Notes: generated by a model not told the origin, from the sequence alone. A stretch of DNA of 64,000 bases from an uncultured Anaerobiospirillum sp. (GCA_944389615.1 CALXNA010000018.1:1-64000); one strand, 5' to 3'. Positions 24,629 to 33,600 are shown, counted from the stretch's first letter. Made by a program: numbers and translations.

Positions 24629-27040
24629 ATGTCACTGCATATTTCGTGGTTGCGTTCAGTGTCGTTACTGGCCTTAAGCTTCTTGGGGGCAAGCTTCCTG
24701 TGCGAGCCCAGCGGGGCCGAAGAGCTTGAGCGCCCCGAGCAAAAGGGCGCCCACTCGGTCCAGGCCATTGATCTGCGCAACTTAAAGCCCGCCCCGCGGG
24801 TCTTTGAGGAGATGTTCCCAGATGAGCTCAATGAGCTCAGTGCCGCCATGGCTGCGCCCGCGCAGGACGATGAGATCACGCGCTTTGAGCCGCCGCCTCC
24901 GGCCACGTCCTTTCGCCGGGTCTGGCGCTCGAAGGGTTCGTTGCGCTCCAGCGGTGCCGGGCTTGACCAAAGCTACGGCTACAACCGCAGCGCGCTTGCT
25001 AACAATGACCTTGCCGTACCCTACATCGGTGATGCCAGCTCGGCCACCAGCAGCGCCATCCGCGTCGGCTTTGATGACCAAATCATCGGCTTTGATGCTC
25101 TGACCCGGGCCTCGCCGCCGAGTGATCCGCGCCTTGAGAACGCCGACCTTTCCGCCCTGCAGACGGCCGCCTTAATTCACGCTAAGGAACGCTCCGGCGC
25201 CCCCAGCGCCGAGCCCAAAGAAGATGGCAAGGAGACGGAGCGCTACGCCCAGTGCCCAATGGGCCATCAATGGCGCGTCGCGGTGCTGCGTTTTGGCACC
25301 AACTATTACTACGACGAGCAGTTCTATCAGACCATCACCGGCCTGATTGCGCACAAGCTCATCGATACCTCGCAGCTGAGCATCGAGCAAGGCCCGCACG
25401 TGCGCACCACCGAGCGCGGCCGCAACTATGTGTTAGAGGGCCTAGAGAGCGATGGCACCTTAGCACCGAGCGCGGGCCTTGCCGCCAATTACGATGTGGT
25501 CGCCTTCAACCGCATCGAGCGCGAGGGCACGCGCTCGGAGCGTGCGGCGGAGCGCAACGCTGGGCGCACTGCCGAGCGCAATGCGACCCCGCTCCCGGCG
25601 CAGCGCGCCTCGAACTTCGATCCGCATTGGGGCGCGCGCCAAAACGCCGAAGTCGCTCCTAGCGCCAAGCCGTCGCGCGAGCCGCAGCCTGATGAAATGC
25701 TGCAGCCGCAGATGATCTCCTATGATGCCTACAGACTCTGGCATGGGGCTGATGACCATACCCACCGCAGCGACTACTACATGCCGCTCTTTAAGAACTT
25801 CACCGAGCCCTCAGGCTATGCCTACTATGTCGAGCTGACCCAAGACAGCTGCTTTAGCTTGCAAGCGGACGGCTATTACAGCTCCGAGTGGGACATTGAG
25901 CTGCACCGCAAGCAGATCCAGACGATCTATGAGCGCGCCCAGCGCGGCGAGCTCGATATGGTCTTAGTCTTCGGTCTCTACGACATCTCCTTGTTTGCCC
26001 AGATGGGCTTTAACATTCCAGTGATTGTGGTCGGCCATGACCAAGACATCCTCTACAACAGCATGGGCCAAAGCCTCGCTGATGCTCAGTCCTTGAGCAT
26101 GCCGAGCATCATACCGCCTGTGCCCGCAGAGCGCCGCGCCAGCGCATCGCCCGTGACCGCTTTGGACGTCGAATATGGGGCTAACTCCTTGGTGGTGCGC
26201 GCTCCCGACGGCACGCTGACCCAAGCTGTCACCACAGATGAGGACGGCGCGGCCCCGGGCTCGTACTTTGTGCCGCCCGATCATGCAGCGCCCAACTATG
26301 GCCTCAACGCCCAAGACGACAGCCCAGCTGAGATCTTGGCCGAAATCGGCGGGCAGGCCGAGGCGACCTTAGGGATTGTCACCGACAATGCCTTCTCCTT
26401 AGGGGAGTTCTCGCCTTATCGCAACATCTTTGTCCACCTTGACCCCATCATGCACTTCGATGACTTGGTCAACTTCTACCACATGATGCGCTTTAAGAAG
26501 CTCGGTGTCATTATGGACACGGGCAAGACCTTCCGGCAGCTGCACTCATTAGATGAAATCCGCTCGGCGCTCGCTTCCTTTGATGTGCAAATCCAAGTGT
26601 GCACCGGCGAGCTCATCACCAAGGATCGCGCCAAGGCCCGCAGCGAGTTTGAGCGCTGCACTACCGAGCTCATCGACCAAGGCGTCGATGCGGTCTATGT
26701 GACCCGCAACAGCGCCACCACGATCAACAAGCTCTACAGCCAGCTCTGGCCTTTCACCTCCAAAGGCATCGCGGTCTTTGCCCGCGGTAGCACCGCCGAG
26801 GTCAAAGCCGGAGCCCTGATGGGCTACAGCTATGGCTACTCTGAGAGCTTCCGCCACTATCAGGCGCAGGTCATCAGCAGCGTGATGAATGGCCGCTCGC
26901 TCAACACTATCAGCCAATACTTCTATCCACGGCGCATCCTGACGGTCAACGCTAAGATCGCGAGCCTGATTGGCTGGTACCCGTCCTACAACGACCTCTC
27001 GAAGATCGACATCACCTACCTCGACGTCGCCTCCCAATAG
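24629..27040 (+). CDS. ABC-type substrate-binding protein, large, low-complexity insert
   Basis: An 803-residue secreted protein. The signal sequence (LRSVSLLALSFLGASFLCEP) ends at a possible lipobox-like cysteine. The C-terminal half matches the ABC substrate-binding family usually annotated PF04392: MVLVFGLYDISLFAQMGF, NIPVIVVGHDQD, FKKLGVIMDTG, DAVYVTRNSATTINKL, a two-lobe periplasmic-binding fold. Inserts at about residues 290-350 (Arg/Ala-rich) and 490-560 enlarge it beyond the usual ~330 residues. No ABC permease or ATPase is next to it. It is divergent from the SpoIIE-type membrane phosphatase, so it may act as a ligand-binding partner of that sensor; that is inference. ATG 24629 has GAGGAGAAGG just upstream. 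Confidence 0.75.
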   Translation: MSLHISWLRSVSLLALSFLGASFLCEPSGAEELERPEQKGAHSVQAIDLRNLKPAPRVFEEMFPDELNELSAAMAAPAQDDEITRFEPPPPATSFRRVWRSKGSLRSSGAGLDQSYGYNRSALANNDLAVPYIGDASSATSSAIRVGFDDQIIGFDALTRASPPSDPRLENADLSALQTAALIHAKERSGAPSAEPKEDGKETERYAQCPMGHQWRVAVLRFGTNYYYDEQFYQTITGLIAHKLIDTSQLSIEQGPHVRTTERGRNYVLEGLESDGTLAPSAGLAANYDVVAFNRIEREGTRSERAAERNAGRTAERNATPLPAQRASNFDPHWGARQNAEVAPSAKPSREPQPDEMLQPQMISYDAYRLWHGADDHTHRSDYYMPLFKNFTEPSGYAYYVELTQDSCFSLQADGYYSSEWDIELHRKQIQTIYERAQRGELDMVLVFGLYDISLFAQMGFNIPVIVVGHDQDILYNSMGQSLADAQSLSMPSIIPPVPAERRASASPVTALDVEYGANSLVVRAPDGTLTQAVTTDEDGAAPGSYFVPPDHAAPNYGLNAQDDSPAEILAEIGGQAEATLGIVTDNAFSLGEFSPYRNIFVHLDPIMHFDDLVNFYHMMRFKKLGVIMDTGKTFRQLHSLDEIRSALASFDVQIQVCTGELITKDRAKARSEFERCTTELIDQGVDAVYVTRNSATTINKLYSQLWPFTSKGIAVFARGSTAEVKAGALMGYSYGYSESFRHYQAQVISSVMNGRSLNTISQYFYPRRILTVNAKIASLIGWYPSYNDLSKIDITYLDVASQ

Positions 27041-27257
27041 CGGCTGTGCCGTTCCCGCTCCGCGCGCGGCCCCGACCTCACGGCCGGGGCCGCGGCGACG
27101 CGGCACGCGTAGTCGGCCCCTTTGGTACCTCTGCTCTTCGGGGCTGTGCTGCCCCAAGGTGCCGTTAAGGTCTCTAAGGGGGAGGAGGGCCGATCCGGCC
27201 TTGCCTCAGGTCGCACGCTGCAGCTGTTCGCTCTCTGCGGCAGTTGGGACTCCGCTT

Positions 27258-27638
27258 GGCCCGTGGCCTGAGCTCACGCAAGGTCAGCCCCAACTCCTTC
27301 CCCATAGAGACCCACGAACTGGCCCGCAGCGTGGGACGGCAAGCGGCAAGCGCAGCCGCGGCACAGATGGTAGAAACGCGCAGTGGCCCGCGGCCTGAGC
27401 TCACGCAAGGTCAGCCTCAGCCCCTTCCCCATAGAGACCCACGAACTGGCCCGCAGCGTGGGACGGCAAGCGGCAAGCGCAGCCGCGGCACAGATGGCAG
27501 AAACGCACAGTGGCCCGCGGCCTGAGCTCACGCAAGGTCAGCCCCAACTCCTTCCCCATAGAGACCCACCAACCAGCCCGGAGCGTGGGACGGCAAGCGG
27601 CAAGCGCAGCCGCGGCACAGATGGCAGAAATGCGCAGT
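27258..27638. repeat. Three tandem 127-bp repeats
   Basis: Units begin at 27258, 27385 and 27512 with GGCCCG(T/C)GGCCTGAGCTC and have the same 127-bp length. A partial fourth begins at 27639. Each unit contains CCCCATAGAGACC, GGACGGCAAGCGGCAAGCGC and CAGATGG(T/C)AGAAA. Units differ by a few substitutions only, implying recent amplification. Confidence 0.9.
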
Positions 27639-27830
27639 GGCCCGCAGTCTGATGCGGCCTAAGTGGACTGAGCCTGAGCGTCTCCGGACGCGCACCCGCG
27701 GCCTGCCCAACTGCGCAGTGGCCTGGGCCGTGGGATGGGGTTGGGCGGGTGGGCCGCCCAGTTGGGGCTGACGCCGCCTGAGGTTGTGCCGTAGCGGCCG
27801 CGTCCACTGGCCTGAGTGCGCGCACGGACT
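27639..27830. repeat. Extension of the dispersed repeat, matching 17380-17545
   Basis: After the third unit the sequence (GTCTGATGCGGC, GAGCGTCTCC, GGGCCGTGGG, GGGTGGGCCGCC) follows the order seen at 17380-17545. The repeat family therefore has a shared ~270-bp frame at two loci 10 kb apart. Confidence 0.7.
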
Positions 27831-28221
27831 TCCCCTGCGAGAGCAACGACTGGCCGGAGCGTGGGGGCGGGGAGGCCGCGGCGAGCACGGGCGCGCTGGT
27901 GCCTTTTGAGGCAAAAGGGGCGCTGTGGTTGGGCATTGTGCCCTAGCACGAAGCAAGGGGCGGCATGTGCCCGTTTGTGGGTCACAAAGCGCCTGCGGAT
28001 GCGGTTTGTCGCTGGCTGCGTGCCGCGATAGTGCACGGCAGTCGGCTTTGCTGCGTGATGTAGCAAAACGTGTGTCATGACATGGCAAAAGGGCCCTGCG
28101 CTGCCATGGGCATGGTGCAAGCAAAACGCGGCGTTTGTCACAAAACGCTGGGCGGGTCACAATCGACTCAAGCCATTTGGCAGCAAAGCCAAAAAGCAGC
28201 AGTCCTTTGGAGTCCCTCATA

Positions 28222-29736
28222 ATGATTTCAGACATGATGCGCCGCTTAGCGCAGAGACTAAACCTGATTTGGCTCATAGTGATGAGCCTCGCCATCGCTG
28301 TCAGCAGCGACTACGCTTGGGCTGCCAGCGTCAACCAAAACTACGAGGCGGGGGCTACCTCGAACCTCAGCATCACCGGCAGCCTCAATCTCCCGGTCAA
28401 GGTCGCCACCTCCGATGAGTCGGCCGTAGCCGAAGAAGAGGAAGAGGAGCTGGTGGTGGTCGAAGCAGTGCCAGTCTTGGACTCGGCGGCCAATGCCTTC
28501 GTCCTCATCAGCGCGATCTTGGTTATCACCATGTCCATCCCGGGCATTGCGCTATTCTATGGCGGCTTGGTTCGCGCTAAGAACGTGCTCTCGGTGATGG
28601 AGCAGAGCTTGGTCTTCTTTGGCCTGTGCTTTGTCATTTGGCTGGTGGCAGGCTATAGCCTCGCCTTTGGTAGCGCCAGTGAGTTGGCCACAGCGTCAAG
28701 CCTTGGTGACTACGTTCACCTCATCGTCGGTGACCTCGATAAGGCCTTTCTCTCAGGTATGACCTTTGAGTCGCTCTCCGGGGCCATCAGCGAGTACAAC
28801 TTCGTCATCTTCCAAGGCGCTTTCTGCGGCATTGCCTCGCTGCTGATTGTCGGTGCCACAGTTGAGCGTATCAAGTTCTCGGCTCTGATGCTCGCCTTGA
28901 CCGTCTGGGTAGTCGCCTCGTACATTCCCCTCTGCCACATGGTCTGGGGTGGCGGCTTAATCGAGCAGGTCTGCGCTGCCTATGATTTCGCCGGTGGTAC
29001 CGTCGTACATATCAACGCCGCGGTCGCGGCCTTAGTGGGCGCCAAGTTAGTCGGCTCCCGTCATGACTTAGGCAAAATTGCCCTGCCGCCACATGCTCTG
29101 CCTCTGACCTTCATCGGTGGTGGCTTACTGTGGATCGGTTGGTTTGGCTTCAATGCCGGTTCGGCCTTAGCTCCAGATGGCATCAGCGCCTTAGCCTTCG
29201 CTAACACCGTCTTTGGCCCAGTAGGCGCGGCCTTAGCTTGGTCGATCGGTGAGTACTGCCTCAACGGTAAGGTCTCCTCCTTAGGCACGGTCTCGGGTGT
29301 GCTCGCAGGATTAGTTGCCATCACCCCAGCCTGCGCCTTCGTCGGCCCGGTCGGTGCCGTCATTATTGGCGCGATCTCCGGTTTAGTCTGCCTCTGGGGT
29401 GTCCGTGGCTTTAAGCGCTTAACCAAGATCGACGATAGCCTCGACGTCTTCGGTATCCACGGTATCGGTGCCATTGTCGGTGCCCTGCTGACCGGCATCT
29501 TCTGCAGCCCAAGCTTAGGCGGCACCGGCTTTAAGGGCTTCCACGACGGCATCTTCAGCCAGTTTATGGGCCAGCTCGGCAGCGTCGTCATTGCCATTGT
29601 TTGGTCGGGCGTCGTCGCTTACATCGCCTTTAAGCTTGCCGGTGTCTGCTGCCGCGGCCTGCGCGTTGAGCTTGATGACGAGCGCACCGGTCTTGACCTG
29701 TCCTACCACGGTGAGCGCAGCTACACCAATCTCTAA
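28222..29736 (+). CDS. amtB: Ammonium transporter
   Basis: A 504-residue Amt/Rh-family channel. The N-terminus has a cleavable signal (LNLIWLIVMSLAIAVSSDYAWA), then a ~60-residue periplasmic stretch with a run of six glutamates, before eleven membrane helices. Family motifs: ALFYGGLVRAKN, CHMVWGGGL, AGGTVVHINAAVAAL (pore His), GWFGFNAGSAL and DVFGIHGIGAIVGALLTG (second pore His). It conducts ammonia/ammonium across the inner membrane. ATG 28222 has GGAG 9 bases upstream. Unlike most amtB loci there is no glnK next to it. Confidence 0.95.
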   Translation: MISDMMRRLAQRLNLIWLIVMSLAIAVSSDYAWAASVNQNYEAGATSNLSITGSLNLPVKVATSDESAVAEEEEEELVVVEAVPVLDSAANAFVLISAILVITMSIPGIALFYGGLVRAKNVLSVMEQSLVFFGLCFVIWLVAGYSLAFGSASELATASSLGDYVHLIVGDLDKAFLSGMTFESLSGAISEYNFVIFQGAFCGIASLLIVGATVERIKFSALMLALTVWVVASYIPLCHMVWGGGLIEQVCAAYDFAGGTVVHINAAVAALVGAKLVGSRHDLGKIALPPHALPLTFIGGGLLWIGWFGFNAGSALAPDGISALAFANTVFGPVGAALAWSIGEYCLNGKVSSLGTVSGVLAGLVAITPACAFVGPVGAVIIGAISGLVCLWGVRGFKRLTKIDDSLDVFGIHGIGAIVGALLTGIFCSPSLGGTGFKGFHDGIFSQFMGQLGSVVIAIVWSGVVAYIAFKLAGVCCRGLRVELDDERTGLDLSYHGERSYTNL

Positions 29737-29752
29737 CCAGTTTTGACCGAAG

Positions 29753-29782
29753 GTCACCGACCTGCAGGTCACCGACCTGCAG
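29753..29782. repeat. 15-bp perfect tandem duplication
   Basis: GGTCACCGACCTGCA occurs twice in a row just after the amtB stop. No function is evident. Confidence 0.8.
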
Positions 29783-29851
29783 GGCGCTGACCAGTAGGTC
29801 TCATCGAACCCAACAAGCAAACAGAAGAGCCTTGGTTTACCAAGGCGCCCC

Positions 29852-29884
29852 AAGGGGCACGGAGGTGACTTCGCGCCCCTTTTT
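29852..29884 (+). terminator. Terminator of amtB
   Basis: GGGGC pairs with GCCCC and is followed by five Ts. A second hairpin (CCTTGG-TTTA-CCAAGG, 29830-29845) lies just before it. Confidence 0.6.
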
Positions 29885-29994
29885 AGCGCCTGTGCGGTAG
29901 GACGCGTCAGCTTGCACGGCCGCCTGCGCGTAGGCGCGTATAGCGCGCGGTAGGGTGGAGGGCAAAGTTGGGGCGGTGGGGTGGGCGTTTTGGC

Positions 29995-30022
29995 TTGACA
30001 GTAGGCCGTTTTGGCTTACAAT
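29995..30022 (+). promoter_or_regulatory. Strong sigma-70 promoter of the 5S rRNA gene
   Basis: A perfect TTGACA (29995-30000), a 16-base spacer and TACAAT (30017-30022) lie 22 bases before the 5S gene. This is the best promoter match in the window. Confidence 0.8.
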
Positions 30023-30044
30023 ATGCGCCACAATTTATCGAATT

Positions 30045-30164
30045 TGCTTGGCGACCATAGTGCTTTAGTCCCACCTGTTCCCATTCCGAACACAGAAGTG
30101 AAATGAAGTCACGCCGATGATAGTGCAACGTACGATTGTGCGAAAGTAGGTCATCGCCAAGCTT
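30045..30164 (+). rRNA. rrf: 5S ribosomal RNA (isolated gene)
   Basis: A 120-nt 5S rRNA. The ends TGCTTGGCGACC and GGTCATCGCCAAGCTT pair as helix I. The conserved internal segments CCCACCTGTTCCCATTCCGAACACAGAAGTG (helices II/III, in part) and CGCCGATGATAGTG are present. No 16S or 23S gene is in the window. It has its own near-consensus promoter and a terminator 50 bases downstream, so it is a single-gene unit, not the tail of an rrn operon. It may supplement 5S dosage or be a relic separated from an operon. Confidence 0.93.
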
Positions 30165-30212
30165 AAACTTAAGCCCGCGGCGCAGTGGCATCAAAGCTGC
30201 GCGCGGCCGCAG

Positions 30213-30234
30213 AAACCACCTTTCGGTGGTTTTT
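30213..30234 (+). terminator. Rho-independent terminator of the 5S gene
   Basis: AAACCACC-TTTC-GGTGGTTTTT: an 8-bp stem with T-run, about 50 bases after the 5S gene. Confidence 0.85.
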
Positions 30235-30373
30235 GCGTTTCAGGGGCCCGCAGGGCCTCATTTGGGGCCCGGCCGGGCTCTTGCTTCCCTCCTCTTTGCT
30301 CCCTTTTGGCCTTTCCGATGTGACGCGGTATGCACTTTTGCAATTTTTCCCGCATCGGGCGCGGTGGGCTGTT

Positions 30374-30379
30374 TATAAT
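30374..30379 (+). promoter_or_regulatory. -10 box upstream of uxaB
   Basis: A perfect TATAAT about 90 bases before the uxaB start. No matching -35 is seen at 16-18 bases, suggesting an activator-dependent promoter. Confidence 0.45.
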
Positions 30380-30392
30380 ACTCTTAACTGAA

Positions 30393-30455
30393 ATGGTAGT
30401 ATGCGCTTAAAGCTGATAGACAAGCCTTTAAGGCGCAACTTGTATGGTAGTTTGC
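30393..30455 (+). promoter_or_regulatory. Paired direct repeats in the uxaBA leader, operator candidate
   Basis: ATGGTAGTATGC (30393-30404) and ATGGTAGTTTGC (30444-30455) are direct repeats 51 bases apart, between the -10 box and the uxaB start. The spacing is close to five helical turns, which would suit a regulator bound on one face. They do not look like the palindromic ExuR/UxuR site of enterobacteria. Confidence 0.35.
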
Positions 30456-30469
30456 ACTGGGGTTGAGGT

Positions 30470-31954
30470 ATGGAGAGCTTATCGTTAGCAACTAAGGGCG
30501 ATGCCAAGTCGGAGCTGCCGATCCGGGCGCTGCAATTTGGTGAGGGCAACTTCTTACGCGGCTTTATCGACTGGATGATCTTCAAGGCCAATCAAAAGGG
30601 TCTGTTCAACGGCCGTGTCTTGGCGCTGCAGTGCACGCCACGCGGGCGCGTCGTGCCGAAGCTGCAGGCGCAAGATGGCCTGTACACCACCATCTTACAT
30701 GGGGTCGATGAGCAGGGCGGTGAGCACGAGGAGATCGAGGTCATCAATACCATCGCCGCGGCCTTAAACCCATATGAGGCTTGGGAGCAGGTGCTCGCTG
30801 CGGCTATGTCATCTGATCTTAAGTTTGTCTTCTCCAACACCACCGAGGCGGGCATCACCTATGCCCCCGAGCAGGCCTTTAACACCGACGTCTGCCCTGA
30901 GACCTACCCGGGCAAGCTCACCGCGATCTTGCACGAGCGCTTTAAGGCCGGACTGCCGGGCCTGTGGGTGGTACCATGCGAGCTCTTAGATAACAACGGC
31001 ACCTTGCTCAAGGAGATCGTGCTCAAGCATGCTGCCGAGCAGGGGCTCGGTGCTGACTTTGTGGCGTACGTGCAGACGCAGTGCCGCTTCATCAACACTT
31101 TGGTTGACCGCGTGGTCTCGGGCTACCCTAAGGACAATGCCGCTGAGGTTGAGACTAAGCTCGGCTATAAGGACGAGCTCATGACCTGCGGCGAAATCTT
31201 CCACTTCTTAGCGCTCGAAGGCGATGAGGAAGTCAGCCGTGAGCTGCCGTTTGCTGCGGCCGGTCTCAACGTCGTGGTCGCCGCCGACATCACCCCATAT
31301 CGCCTGCGTAAGGTACGCATCTTAAATGGCACCCACACCTCCAATGTGCCTGCGGCCTTCCTTGCGGGCCTCGATACCGTCGACCAAATGATGGCCGATC
31401 CGGTCACCGGCAAGTTTGCCCGCTCCATCATCTACGATGAGATCATCCCGGCGGTCAACCTTGATCATGATATGTTGGTCTCCTTTGCCGATGATGTGGT
31501 CAAGCGCTTTAGCGACCCGGCGATGCACCACCAATTAGCTTCGATCTTGATGAACTCGACCTCGAAGGTTAAGGCCCGCGTCCTGCCTACCATCTTAGAT
31601 GCCCGTGCTAAGGGTATTTTGCCTAAGAAGCTGTGCTTTGCCTTAGCCGCCTACATCGCCCTCTACCATGGCTCGTCGGGGGTACCGGTTCAGGTTACCC
31701 GTGCCGAGGACAAGCGCGGCGAGTTTGTCGACGATGAGTACGCTTGCGCCGTTATGGCCAAGGCTTGGTCGGTCTATCAGAAGACCGAAGCTTCGGCCTT
31801 GTTCACGGTCAAGACCGTGCTCTCGGACACCAAACTCTGGGATTGTGACCTCTCTTCGGATGTCGACTTGACTGCCTTGGTCGCGCGCCTCTTGCATGCC
31901 ATCATCTCCGATGGCGTCCGGGCCACCATGTTAGACCTGCTCGAGCACAACTAA
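30470..31954 (+). CDS. uxaB: Tagaturonate reductase (altronate oxidoreductase)
   Basis: A 494-residue NAD-dependent enzyme of the mannitol/polyol dehydrogenase family that reduces tagaturonate to altronate in galacturonate breakdown. The N-terminal nucleotide-binding segment reads ALQFGEGNFLRGF near residue 24. The central LNGTHTSNVPAAFLAGLDTV and C-terminal helices fit UxaB rather than the mannonate enzyme UxuB, and the next gene is uxaA. GAGGT lies just before ATG 30470. Cytoplasmic. Confidence 0.92.
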   Translation: MESLSLATKGDAKSELPIRALQFGEGNFLRGFIDWMIFKANQKGLFNGRVLALQCTPRGRVVPKLQAQDGLYTTILHGVDEQGGEHEEIEVINTIAAALNPYEAWEQVLAAAMSSDLKFVFSNTTEAGITYAPEQAFNTDVCPETYPGKLTAILHERFKAGLPGLWVVPCELLDNNGTLLKEIVLKHAAEQGLGADFVAYVQTQCRFINTLVDRVVSGYPKDNAAEVETKLGYKDELMTCGEIFHFLALEGDEEVSRELPFAAAGLNVVVAADITPYRLRKVRILNGTHTSNVPAAFLAGLDTVDQMMADPVTGKFARSIIYDEIIPAVNLDHDMLVSFADDVVKRFSDPAMHHQLASILMNSTSKVKARVLPTILDARAKGILPKKLCFALAAYIALYHGSSGVPVQVTRAEDKRGEFVDDEYACAVMAKAWSVYQKTEASALFTVKTVLSDTKLWDCDLSSDVDLTALVARLLHAIISDGVRATMLDLLEHN

Positions 31955-31964
31955 AGGGGGCGTG

Positions 31965-33458
31965 ATGCAAGCAATTCTGATTAACGACGCCGATAGCGTC
32001 GCCGTCGCGCTGCAAGACTTAGCCAAAGGTACTACGGTCGAGGTTGCCGGTAAGTCGATTGAGCTCTTGGACGATATCACGCGCGGCCATAAGTTTGCCT
32101 TAAAGGACATCGCGGTCGGCGCGCCAGTCATCAAGTATGGCTTCGCCATCGGCCGGGCTAAGGAGCCGATTGCGGTCGGGCAGCATGTCCACAACCACAA
32201 CGTCAAGACCGACCTGCACGGCGAGCAAGAGTATCGCTTCAATCCGCTCCCTGCCGCCTCCTTGCCGCAGGTCACGGCCTCGTTTCAGGGCTATGTCCGT
32301 GAAAACGGCGCTGTCGGTATCCGCAATGAGCTGTGGATCATCCCGACCGTCTTCTGTGTCAACAATGTTGCCAAGGTCTTAGAGCAGTACGCCAACGAGC
32401 AGATTAAAGCCCACCCCGACCAGTTCAGCCATATCGATGGCTGCTTGGCCTTGACCCACCCTTATGGCTGTTCGCAGATGGGCGAGGATCAAACCACCAC
32501 CCAGCGCGTGCTCGCCGCTTTGTCGCGCCACCCCAACTGCGGTGCGGTTTTGATCTTGGGCTTAGGCTGCGAGAACAATAACATCGGGGTCTTCAAGCAA
32601 TTCTTAGATCTCTCCGACCCACGCCTGCACTTCTTAAACAGTCAAGAGGTGCCCGACGAAGTCGAGGCCGGTAAGGCCGAGATCGACGCGATGCTCACGC
32701 AGGCGCAGCGCTACACGCGCACTGAGGTGCCTATCTCCAAGCTGCGCATTGGCCTCAAGTGCGGCGGCTCCGATGGCCTCTCGGGCATCACCGCCAATCC
32801 GCTCATCGGCCGCTTAAGCGATGTCGTGGTCGGCTCTGCGGGTACCTCGGTCATGACCGAAGTGCCGGAGATGTTTGGCGCCGAGCAGCTGCTGATGAAC
32901 CGCGCGCAGGACGAGGCGACCTTCGAGAAGTGCGTCACCTTGATCAACAACTTCAAGCACTACTTCACCTCACACGGCCAAGTAGTTTCCGAGAACCCAA
33001 GCCCGGGCAATAAGGCCGGTGGCATCACCACCTTAGAGGATAAGTCCTTAGGCTGCGTCCAAAAGGGTGGTAAGGCCCAAGTCTCCGACGTGCTGCACTA
33101 TGGCGACACCTTGCGTCGCACCGGCCTCAACCTGCTGCAAGGCCCGGGCAACGACGGCGTCTCCTGCACTGCCTTAGCCGCTGCTGGCTGCCATCTGGTG
33201 CTGTTCTCGACCGGGCGCGGTACCCCGTTTGCCACCGTGATCCCAACGGTCAAGATCTCGACCAACTCAAGCCTCTACGAGCGCAAGGGTGCATGGATCG
33301 ACTTTAACGCCGGAGCCGTGGTCGACGGTAAGGACTTTACGAGCTTAACCCAAGAGCTGCTCGACTACGTCTTAGCGGTCGCTTCGGGCAAGCTCACCAA
33401 GTCCGAGGAAAAGGGTTATCACGAGATCGTCATCTGGAAGGATGGCGTCACGATGTAA
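31965..33458 (+). CDS. uxaA: Altronate dehydratase
   Basis: A 497-residue UxaA/GarD-family dehydratase that converts altronate to 2-keto-3-deoxygluconate. The N-terminal SAF-like domain (residues 1-95) has GHKFALKDIAVGAPVIKYG and HVHNHNVKT. The catalytic C-terminal domain has THPYGCSQMGED, GLGCENNNIGVFK, LKCGGSDGLSGITANP and FSTGRGTPFA. The start follows the uxaB stop by 10 bases with AGGGGG; an in-frame GTG is one codon earlier. It is in an operon with uxaB. No uxaC, kdgK or exuT is in the window. Confidence 0.93.
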   Translation: MQAILINDADSVAVALQDLAKGTTVEVAGKSIELLDDITRGHKFALKDIAVGAPVIKYGFAIGRAKEPIAVGQHVHNHNVKTDLHGEQEYRFNPLPAASLPQVTASFQGYVRENGAVGIRNELWIIPTVFCVNNVAKVLEQYANEQIKAHPDQFSHIDGCLALTHPYGCSQMGEDQTTTQRVLAALSRHPNCGAVLILGLGCENNNIGVFKQFLDLSDPRLHFLNSQEVPDEVEAGKAEIDAMLTQAQRYTRTEVPISKLRIGLKCGGSDGLSGITANPLIGRLSDVVVGSAGTSVMTEVPEMFGAEQLLMNRAQDEATFEKCVTLINNFKHYFTSHGQVVSENPSPGNKAGGITTLEDKSLGCVQKGGKAQVSDVLHYGDTLRRTGLNLLQGPGNDGVSCTALAAAGCHLVLFSTGRGTPFATVIPTVKISTNSSLYERKGAWIDFNAGAVVDGKDFTSLTQELLDYVLAVASGKLTKSEEKGYHEIVIWKDGVTM

Positions 33459-33494
33459 CTTGCTCAAAACATCTCCAAGTTCACAGCAAAGTCT

Positions 33495-33525
33495 CAGCAC
33501 CATGCGGTGCTGGGGCTTTTATTTT
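33495..33525 (+). terminator. Terminator of uxaBA
   Basis: CAGCACC-ATGC-GGTGCTG stem followed by GGGCTTTTATTTT, 37 bases after the uxaA stop. Confidence 0.75.
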
Positions 33526-33600
33526 GCTCTGATTTGGTGCAAGGCGGCGTAGGGGCGGGCGCCGTTACGCGCCGCTTCCACTATTTTTGTGGGGGTGCTG

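Larger units (their letters stand above)
27041..28221. other. Gene-free, repeat-rich stretch upstream of amtB
   Basis: About 1.2 kb of GC-rich sequence with no supported gene. A perfect-stem hairpin GCGGCCCC...GGGGCCGC (27066-27093) follows the binding-protein gene. The 127-bp tandem repeat occupies 27258-27638, its extension runs to about 27830, and a degenerate half-unit (CTGGCCGGAGCGTGGG) appears near 27850. The apparent frames across the repeats change phase because 127 is not a multiple of three. Confidence 0.6.

Noticed and set aside
27244..27652. Overlapping ~90-residue frames with near-identical sequence
   Set aside because: They are produced by the 127-bp tandem repeat read in changing phases; there is no ribosome site and no family resemblance.
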